Source: an uncultured Oscillospiraceae bacterium
Lineage (GTDB): Bacteria; Bacillota; Clostridia; Oscillospirales; Acutalibacteraceae
Assembly (NCBI GenBank): GCA_902461995.1
Contig: CABQAA010000121.1
Span: forward strand, 1-6,554
DNA length: 6,554 nt
Direction: 5' to 3'
Shown: in pieces, positions 1 through 4,239 of the stretch
Layout: each line of letters opens with the position of its first letter
How positions within the stretch are numbered: position 1 is the first letter of the stretch
Notes under the pieces: generated by a model
The model's database searches: none
What the model was told of the DNA's origin: nothing
The model's input: only the letters and a program-made list of their open reading frames with translations
Program-made: the position numbers and the translations under genes

Positions 1-237
1 CGGGGGACTTTCCCCGTTTTGTTTTGGTTCTCCGCCCCCTCCGAGCAGCAGCTCATCCAGGGACACGCCGTAGATCCCGGCGAGTGCGATCAGATTGTCG
101 GTATCGGGGGAAGCTTCTGCCCGTTCCCATTTCGAGACCGACTGACGGCTGACTCCGATCTTTTCCGCTAGATCTTCCTGGGAAAGCCCTCGCTCTTTGC
201 GCAGCCCCAAAAGCCGGTTGGCGATTTCGATGTTCAT
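1..237 (-). CDS. XRE-family helix-turn-helix transcriptional regulator, C-terminus cut by window edge
   Basis: This is the first 79 codons of a DNA-binding regulator that continues past the left edge. Residues 6-62 form a lambda-Cro/XRE helix-turn-helix domain. It carries the usual landmarks: LRKERGLSQEDLAEKIGVS at 12-30, the recognition helix SRQSVSKWERA at 30-40, and SPDTDNLIALAGIYGVSLDE at 43-62. After residue 65 a Gly/Pro-rich linker begins. In Firmicutes this subtype often continues into a hydrophobic or membrane-associated C-terminal region, but that part is not visible here. The ATG at 237 is chosen because AAAGGAG lies 9 bases upstream (247-253) and because MNIEIANRL is the usual N-terminus of the family. 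A TATACT -10 element sits upstream at 270-275. It appears to be transcribed separately from the genes to its right. The target is unknown; autoregulation is possible. Confidence 0.9.
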   Translation of the reverse strand, partial: MNIEIANRLLGLRKERGLSQEDLAEKIGVSRQSVSKWERAEASPDTDNLIALAGIYGVSLDELLLGGGGEPKQNGESPP

Positions 238-246
238 AGGTCATAA

Positions 247-253
247 CTCCTTT
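247..253 (-). promoter_or_regulatory. Ribosome binding site of the XRE regulator
   Basis: The minus strand reads AAAGGAG, 9 bases before the ATG at 237. A second ATG a few bases closer (complement 242-244) is in another frame and would not give the helix-turn-helix protein, so the site and the homology together fix the start. Confidence 0.7.
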
Positions 254-269
254 GCGGCGTGATGGCCTC

Positions 270-299
270 AGTATAACCCGGAAACTCCCGAAAACGCCA
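270..299 (-). promoter_or_regulatory. Putative promoter of the XRE regulator
   Basis: A TATACT -10 hexamer lies at complement 270-275. This would start RNA near position 263, just ahead of the ribosome binding site at 247-253. The -35 region is poor: TGGCGT at complement 294-299 with an 18-base spacer is the best I find. A weak -35 fits a regulated promoter, but the call rests mostly on the -10 hexamer and its position. Confidence 0.4.
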
Positions 300-316
300 C
301 CAACTCCGGCTTCCAA

Positions 317-339
317 CCCCGCAACCACTGGTTGCGGGG
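317..339. repeat. Perfect 10-bp inverted repeat with a 3-base loop
   Basis: CCCCGCAACC (317-326), ACT, then GGTTGCGGGG (330-339) form a perfect dyad. It lies about 155 bases after the stop of the TIM-barrel gene and about 80 bases before the regulator's start, upstream of the regulator's -10 element. As RNA on the minus strand it would be a very stable hairpin, but it is followed only by UUGGAAG, so it is not a textbook terminator. It could be a weak terminator or a dimeric protein binding site. Confidence 0.6.
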
Positions 340-493
340 CGTATTATGGAGACCGTCGGAACATTTCGCCGATTGTCTTCCCTGTTCCGCCTTGGCAGTC
401 GGCGACACCGCCGCTGAGATCCGATGCCCTGTCCCCACCGCCCTCCATTCGGAAACAGAACGAATCGCATCCGCGGCATCGGCGCGGCGCCTG

Positions 494-1366
494 TTAAGCG
501 TGCCGGCCGTCTCGTTCCGCCGCCCAGAGATCCCGCAGCACGGCCGCGTCCTCGGCCTGGGTGCCGGCCGATTCACAGATGATGACGGGTGTGAGCCCCC
601 GTTCCGCGATCAGGCGCATGAGCGGTTCGGGTTCGGGGCCGAACCCGCCGTTCTCCGCGAAGGTCAGATGGCGTTTTTCCCCGCCTTTGCTGAATTCGAT
701 GCGGGAAAAATGGGCGTGAAACCGCCGGCCCCGCTCTTCTCCGAGCCGATCCCGGACGGCGTCGAGCACCGCGGCAAAATCCGCCTCACTCGCCAGTCCG
801 CCCAGCGTGCGGGCGTTGAGATGCCCGAAATCGATGCAGGGCAGAAACCGCTCGTCGATGCCGCAGAAAAACAGCACCTCGTCCAGATCCCCGAGCTGCT
901 GGATCTTTCCCATGGTCTCGGGACAGATGTGCACACCCGCAAGGCCCTCTTCATCGAGGGCCTTCTGCGCCCGGCGGAGGGTTTCGGCCGCGAGGGCGGC
1001 CGCATTGGGACGGGACAGGCCGCCGAGTCCGCCCGGATGGACCACAATCCGTTCCCCGCCCATGGCGGCCACCAGCCGCGCACTGTCCAGGATATACCGC
1101 ACGGAATTGTCCCGTTTGGCCGGATCATCCGACGCGAGCGAAATATAATAGGGCGCGTGCAGGGATACGGCGATCCCGTGGGCCTTCGCCTCGGCGCCGA
1201 ACTTGGCCGCTGTTTCCAGCTTCACCCGGACACCGTGTCCGCACTGATATTCAAAGGCCGTCAATTCCCTGGCCGCCAGCCAGGCGGGCGCTTCCATCGT
1301 GGAGGAGTGACCCTCGGCTTCAAAGGAAGCGCTGCTCCCCGCAGGGCCGAACAAAGGTGTATCCAT
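494..1366 (-). CDS. TIM-barrel metalloprotein of the AP endonuclease family 2 (endonuclease IV-like) superfamily
   Basis: A 290-residue single-domain protein, close to the usual length for endonuclease IV (about 280-300). Candidate metal ligands appear in the expected order: H70 in SLHAPYY, H110 in VVHPGG, E150 in CPET, D179 and H182 in CIDFGHLNA, H217 or H219 in FHAHFS, H233 in KRHLTF, and E265 in ICES. True endonuclease IV cuts DNA 5' of abasic sites using three zinc ions. Here the Asp-Arg-His motif near the C-terminus reads Lys-Arg-His (231-233), so one ligand is probably changed. The N-terminus (FGPAG at 6-10, EYQCGHGV at 39-46) resembles a Clostridia subgroup usually annotated only as TIM-barrel protein. 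AP endonuclease activity is therefore possible but unproven; a sugar isomerase-like role is the alternative. The ATG at 1366 follows GTGAGGA (1373-1379), which overlaps the yqeG stop, so the two are probably translationally coupled. Confidence 0.85.
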   Translation of the reverse strand: MDTPLFGPAGSSASFEAEGHSSTMEAPAWLAARELTAFEYQCGHGVRVKLETAAKFGAEAKAHGIAVSLHAPYYISLASDDPAKRDNSVRYILDSARLVAAMGGERIVVHPGGLGGLSRPNAAALAAETLRRAQKALDEEGLAGVHICPETMGKIQQLGDLDEVLFFCGIDERFLPCIDFGHLNARTLGGLASEADFAAVLDAVRDRLGEERGRRFHAHFSRIEFSKGGEKRHLTFAENGGFGPEPEPLMRLIAERGLTPVIICESAGTQAEDAAVLRDLWAAERDGRHA

Positions 1367-1375
1367 CGCATATCC

Positions 1376-1894
1376 TCACTTGTCCCGGTTTGACTGTTTC
1401 CGATCCCGCCGGTCTTTCAGCCAGCGTTCGAGCCGCCGCTTAACCGCCAGGGTGGGCTTTCCCTTTTCCAGCTCGACCGGCTCGAGCAGAATACAGGGAA
1501 TCCCGCAAAGGTTGGCGCCCACGATGTCGGTGAACACCTGATCCCCCACCGCGGCGACCTGCCGTTTCGGCAGACCCAGGCGTTTGACCCCCCGCCAGAA
1601 TCCGATGGGCGACGGCTTGCAGGAAAACGCCGTGTACCGCAGCCCGATCTTCTCCGCAAACGGCCCGACCCGGCTGGGCAGAGCGTTGGATACGACGGTC
1701 AGGCCGATACCGGCCCGCTGCATCTCTGCGAGCCATTCCCGCACCTCCGGGGACAGGTGCTGGCTGCCATGAGTGGTCAGGGTATTGTCCACATCGAGGA
1801 GCAAACCCCGGACCCCCAATTTCTGGAGATCGTCGAGGGTGATATCGGTGATGCGCTTTCGATAGATGGTGGGATAAAACAGCGCCAAAGGCAT
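1376..1894 (-). CDS. yqeG: YqeG family HAD phosphatase
   Basis: A 172-residue HAD superfamily (class IIIA) phosphatase of the YqeG type. Motif I is LLLDVDNTLT at 31-40, with D34 as the expected nucleophile and D36 as the general acid/base. Motif II is VVSN (S69). K93 in CKPSP serves as motif III. GDQVFTD at 117-123 supplies the Mg-binding acids of motif IV. The short lead PTIYRKRITDIT at 8-19 matches the family's conserved N-terminus. In B. subtilis yqeG sits beside yqeH, a ribosome-assembly GTPase, in the same cluster as yhbY, nadD and rsfS; the substrate is not established as far as I know. The frame is open further upstream to 1954, but that extension covers the intergenic region and terminator tail. 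I use the ATG at 1894, though its AAGGAGG is only 3 bases away. A TTG at 1888, 9 bases from the site, is a serious alternative. The C-terminal tail (from about 152) is very basic. Confidence 0.92.
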   Translation of the reverse strand: MPLALFYPTIYRKRITDITLDDLQKLGVRGLLLDVDNTLTTHGSQHLSPEVREWLAEMQRAGIGLTVVSNALPSRVGPFAEKIGLRYTAFSCKPSPIGFWRGVKRLGLPKRQVAAVGDQVFTDIVGANLCGIPCILLEPVELEKGKPTLAVKRRLERWLKDRRDRKQSNRDK

Positions 1895-1897
1895 CTG

Positions 1898-1904
1898 CCT
1901 CCTT
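1898..1904 (-). promoter_or_regulatory. Strong ribosome binding site of yqeG, unusually close to the ATG
   Basis: The minus strand reads AAGGAGG directly followed by CAG and the ATG at 1894, a spacing of only 3 bases. An upstream ATG at 1909 overlaps the site and would be poorly placed. A TTG two codons after the 1894 ATG has the ideal 9-base spacing. The site is certain to belong to yqeG, but which codon it serves is not. Confidence 0.7.
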
Positions 1905-1952
1905 TCCATGTTCGGCCCGGCCGGACGTTGATGTTTCGTATTTACGATAACC

Positions 1953-1978
1953 AAAAAGCGGGCATTTCTGCCCGCTTT
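1953..1978 (-). terminator. Intrinsic terminator of rpsU
   Basis: A 10-bp stem is formed by 1955-1964 and 1969-1978 with a 4-base loop at 1965-1968. On the minus strand it reads AAAGCGGGCA, GAAA, TGCCCGCTTT and continues into a run of five T. It starts 10 bases after the rpsU stop codon at 1988-1990, the classic position. No clear promoter is visible between it and yqeG, so yqeG may depend on read-through or on a promoter I cannot recognise. Confidence 0.88.
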
Positions 1979-1987
1979 CCGCTACAA

Positions 1988-2164
1988 TTATTTGAATTTT
2001 CTTTTGCGCGCAGCCTCGGACTTCTTCTTGCGTTTCACGGAAGGTTTCTCATAATGCTCTCTCTTGCGGACCTCGGCGAGGACGCCGGAACGGGCACACG
2101 ATTTCTTCCATCTGCGCAGGGCGCTGTCCAGGGTTTCATTGTCTTTTACTCGGACTTCTGACAT
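1988..2164 (-). CDS. rpsU: Small ribosomal subunit protein S21
   Basis: A 58-residue protein with the standard S21 sequence: MSEVRVKDNETLDSALRRWK at the start, a basic middle (EVRKREHYEKPSVKRKKKSE) and a lysine/arginine-rich tail. S21 is a late-binding protein of the 30S subunit near the 3' end of 16S rRNA and helps initiation. The length is typical for Firmicutes. The reading frame stays open far upstream, to 2470, but the ATG at 2164 is preceded by GGAGGGAGGG (2172-2181) and matches the universal family start. The gene has its own near-consensus promoter (2220-2248) and its own terminator (1953-1978), so it looks like a single-gene unit set between rsfS and yqeG. The usual Firmicutes partner yqeY is not in the window. 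Confidence 0.97.
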   Translation of the reverse strand: MSEVRVKDNETLDSALRRWKKSCARSGVLAEVRKREHYEKPSVKRKKKSEAARKRKFK

Positions 2165-2219
2165 TCCAATTCCCTCCCTCCGCATGAAGCAGGGGTTTTC
2201 TCGCCGTGATACGAGGAAT

Positions 2220-2248
2220 ATTATATCGCACACCAGTGCGGACGTCAA
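2220..2248 (-). promoter_or_regulatory. Near-consensus sigma-A promoter of rpsU
   Basis: On the minus strand, TTGACG (complement 2243-2248) is separated by exactly 17 bases from a perfect TATAAT (complement 2220-2225). RNA would start near 2213, giving a leader of about 49 bases before the rpsU ATG. The spacer contains a small perfect dyad, CGCAC/GTGCG, at 2227-2240. The promoter lies wholly between the rsfS stop and rpsU. Confidence 0.88.
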
Positions 2249-2276
2249 GGCCTTTTCGCCAATTTGGAAAGGAATT

Positions 2277-2307
2277 CCGAAAATGGAACCGATCGGATCC
2301 TTTTCGG
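2277..2307 (-). terminator. Dyad after rsfS, putative terminator
   Basis: The minus strand reads CCGAAAA, GGATCCGATCGGTTCC, A, TTTTCGG. The outer CCGAAAA/TTTTCGG pair is perfect (7 bp) and the inner part folds through GGA/TCC and CCG/CGG, with one unpaired A and one T-T mismatch. The layout, an A-run, a short GC-richer hairpin and a T-run, resembles a weak bidirectional terminator. It starts about 10 bases after the rsfS stop and ends about 30 bases ahead of the rpsU promoter, which is where the rdgB-rsfS transcript would be expected to stop. Confidence 0.5.
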
Positions 2308-2316
2308 CCGAATCTC

Positions 2317-2706
2317 TTACAAATCCGGGCCTTTCCCGTTTTCGCTCTCCAGGAACGTGCCGGCGTCCAGCGGACGGCCATCCTTCCAGAGGCGCTCCAG
2401 ATCGTAAAAACGCCGGGTTTCCTCCTGGAACACATGCACCACCACGCAGCCGTAGTCGAGCAGGATCCATGTGGAAGAGTGGTATCCTTCGGTTCTTAAA
2501 GGCTGTATGCCCTTCTCACCCATCTCCAGTTCCACATAATCGGTCAAAGACTTGACCTGAGTGGAACTGGTACCGGCGGCAATCACAAAATAATCGGCAA
2601 TGGATGTCACGTCCGTAACCTCGATCACCCGGATATCCTGTGCTTTGTGCTTATCCAGCGACGTCACAACGCCGCAAACAATTTCCCTGGCTTCCAAATT
2701 TTCCAT
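2317..2706 (-). CDS. rsfS: Ribosomal silencing factor RsfS (Iojap/YbeB family)
   Basis: A 129-residue protein with the full RsfS signature: DVTSIADYFVIAAGTSSTQV at 32-51, EGYHSSTWILLDYGCVVVHVF at 73-93 and YDLERLWKDG at 101-110. RsfS binds ribosomal protein uL14 (L14) on the 50S subunit and blocks subunit joining, lowering translation when nutrients are scarce. The length is slightly above the usual 105-120 because of a short polar tail after residue 111. The ATG at 2706 fits the family N-terminus, but the upstream sequence offers only a weak GCGGGA ribosome binding site. The gene follows the LCP gene by 27 bases and is probably the last of the rdgB-yhbY-nadD/yqeK-LCP-rsfS transcript. In B. 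subtilis it directly follows yqeK; here the LCP gene lies between. Confidence 0.95.
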   Translation of the reverse strand: MENLEAREIVCGVVTSLDKHKAQDIRVIEVTDVTSIADYFVIAAGTSSTQVKSLTDYVELEMGEKGIQPLRTEGYHSSTWILLDYGCVVVHVFQEETRRFYDLERLWKDGRPLDAGTFLESENGKGPDL

Positions 2707-2733
2707 TCCCGCTTTCTTTTAGAGTCATCTCTA

Positions 2734-4167
2734 TCAGGCGGCCGAGCTTTCTTCGGTCGCCTTGATGCCCGTCTGCGTGACCGCAATCTCCGACATCGCC
2801 TGGGCATGAGTGTCGCTCGTTCCGCCTACCGCCAGCTCCGTGACCTGGAGATTGGCCTCCGTCACCGCCATGCCGTACGGGTTGAAGGACGTGTTCAGCA
2901 GTTCCGCGAGTTCCGCCCGATGAACACCGTAATAGGCCACCGAATTGGCGGACGTCGCCTCTCCGGGAAGGATACAGGCCGTGACGTTCGACAGCGGAAT
3001 CTGCGCCATATCGTGAAGCATGATGGACAGCGCCAGGGGCAGCGTCATCTCCTCCATCTCTTTATTGGAAGGCTTGATCAGCAGCGACCGCATGGCGGCT
3101 GTCCCGGTATTGCACCGAATGGGCGTGGACCCGTTCATCAGAGGACCGATGATATTCTCCTTCAGGTCCTCGGCTTCCCGGGCGGAAAGACGCTGGAACA
3201 GCGCCAGAAAAACCTTCCGCTGCCGCACGATCCGATTGATATCGCCCTTGACGCCCTTATCCTTCTGGAGCACGTATTCAAGCGCCGCCTGTCCGCCGAG
3301 GGTTTGGGGCCCCGCTTCATAAGAAATACCGTCGAGTTTGATTTTGCTGTCGAGCTGGACATCGACACCGTCCACCAGATCCACCAGCTTGACGAGCGCC
3401 TCCTGCGGCAGAAGGAAAAAGTTATCGATCGGCATGGCATACTGTTCATTGAAGATGGAGATCAGGCCGTCGCTGGCCGAGCCGGCCTTCTCCGTAACCG
3501 GCTGATCGCAGTAGGTGTGCTTTCCGTCCACGATCTCGTCTTTAAACACCCGTTTGCCCTCATATTCGCACCAGCTCACCGGTTTGGGATTACCCCAAAC
3601 CTCGCTCGCTTTTTTGACGGCGAAGAGGTCGCTCTCCCCGAGATAGGTGTCCATCGGAATCTCGAGTATCCGGATGGATTTGGCCTCTTTGTCATAGCAG
3701 ACCAAGGAGAGCAGCTCGGTGGGATCCGTTGTGGTGGCGCCCATCAGGCCGAAGGCGAAATAGGCGACCTTATCGACATCGGACGTCGGCGTCGTGTTAT
3801 AGGAACTCAGCGGCACATCGGACGTGGTGTCCTTAGGAGAGGCGATCTGCAGGTAAACATACCGTCCCATGAAGAAGATGAACAGCAGGCTGACCACGAT
3901 GAGCACCACTAACAGGATAATCACCACTTTGCGGCCGCGTGTATTCTTTTTCCGGGTGCCCGGTTTTTTATTGCTGGACGAAGCCGGTGTCTTGGCGGCG
4001 GCACGGGTTCTGGAGGCCGCCTGGTTCCGTCCTGTGGAGGCCGTCCGCGCAGCCGGTTTTTTGGCCGCGGAAGAACGCGGGGACGTTTTTCCCTTCGCAC
4101 TGCCGGAGGATCTCGTCCGGGACGGCTGGGCCGGCTTTCTGCCGGACTCACGTTGTTCATTCGCCAT
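2734..4167 (-). CDS. Membrane-anchored LytR-CpsA-Psr (LCP) family protein with degenerate catalytic motifs
   Basis: A 477-residue protein with three parts. Residues 1-80 are a cytoplasmic tail rich in Lys, Arg, Ala, Ser and Thr and nearly free of hydrophobic residues. Residues 81-100 form one transmembrane helix (VVIILLVVLIVVSLLFIFFM). From about 130 to 330 an extracellular LCP-like domain follows, recognisable from SIRILEIPMDT (164-174), LVDLVDGVDV (261-270), ALEYVLQKDKGVKGDINR (295-312) and VRQRKVF (314-320). LCP enzymes move teichoic acid or capsule polymers from polyprenyl pyrophosphate onto peptidoglycan. Here the hallmark Arg of IPRDT is Met172, the Arg of the YxR motif is Leu300, and the usual Ser-Asp-Thr segment before the first strand reads Asp-Pro-Thr-Glu (148-151). 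R312, R315 and R317 remain. Transferase activity is thus doubtful. C200 and C220 could form a disulfide. The ATG at 4167 has AAAGGA 13 bases upstream, a loose fit. Family membership is fairly sure; function is not. Confidence 0.82.
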   Translation of the reverse strand: MANEQRESGRKPAQPSRTRSSGSAKGKTSPRSSAAKKPAARTASTGRNQAASRTRAAAKTPASSSNKKPGTRKKNTRGRKVVIILLVVLIVVSLLFIFFMGRYVYLQIASPKDTTSDVPLSSYNTTPTSDVDKVAYFAFGLMGATTTDPTELLSLVCYDKEAKSIRILEIPMDTYLGESDLFAVKKASEVWGNPKPVSWCEYEGKRVFKDEIVDGKHTYCDQPVTEKAGSASDGLISIFNEQYAMPIDNFFLLPQEALVKLVDLVDGVDVQLDSKIKLDGISYEAGPQTLGGQAALEYVLQKDKGVKGDINRIVRQRKVFLALFQRLSAREAEDLKENIIGPLMNGSTPIRCNTGTAAMRSLLIKPSNKEMEEMTLPLALSIMLHDMAQIPLSNVTACILPGEATSANSVAYYGVHRAELAELLNTSFNPYGMAVTEANLQVTELAVGGTSDTHAQAMSEIAVTQTGIKATEESSAA

Positions 4168-4239
4168 AGTGGAAGACCAGTCCTTTCTGTCGGTCGAGCT
4201 CCGCGCGCCTGCATCATAGTATGCCGCTCCGCGGTCGGA

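Larger units (their letters stand above)
238..493. other. Gene-poor intergenic stretch between the XRE regulator and the TIM-barrel gene
   Basis: About 255 bases with no convincing coding sequence. The left part holds the regulator's ribosome binding site and -10 element, then a perfect 10-bp inverted repeat at 317-339. The right part, about 345-493, is GC-rich. Open frames exist on both strands but give low-complexity Arg/Pro-rich translations with no recognisable family and no good ribosome binding site. I see no T-rich terminator behind the TIM-barrel gene. A small RNA or structured 3' region is possible but not supported. Confidence 0.6.

Noticed and set aside
345..493. Possible riboswitch or small RNA downstream of the TIM-barrel gene
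   Set aside because: Several short GC-rich complementary segments exist, but none match a riboswitch core or a defined small-RNA structure that I recognise, and no promoter or terminator frames them.
332..1393. 353-codon plus-strand open frame antisense to the TIM-barrel gene
   Set aside because: Its translation is Arg/Gly/Pro/His-rich with no family resemblance, and the minus-strand frame has clear conserved motifs. Long antisense frames are expected with GC-rich third positions.
1937..1946. CGTATTTACG small palindrome between the rpsU terminator and yqeG, as an operator or promoter
   Set aside because: Only a 4-bp arm with a 2-base centre and no properly spaced hexamers; likely chance.
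2165..2470. N-terminal extension of the rpsU reading frame to 160 codons
   Set aside because: The extension covers the rpsU promoter, the dyad and the end of rsfS in another frame. S21 begins at the ATG at 2164, which has a strong ribosome binding site.
2647..3912. 421-codon plus-strand open frame antisense to the LCP gene
   Set aside because: No recognisable domain and a His/Arg/Gly-rich composition typical of a mirror frame; the opposite strand carries a transmembrane helix and LCP motifs.
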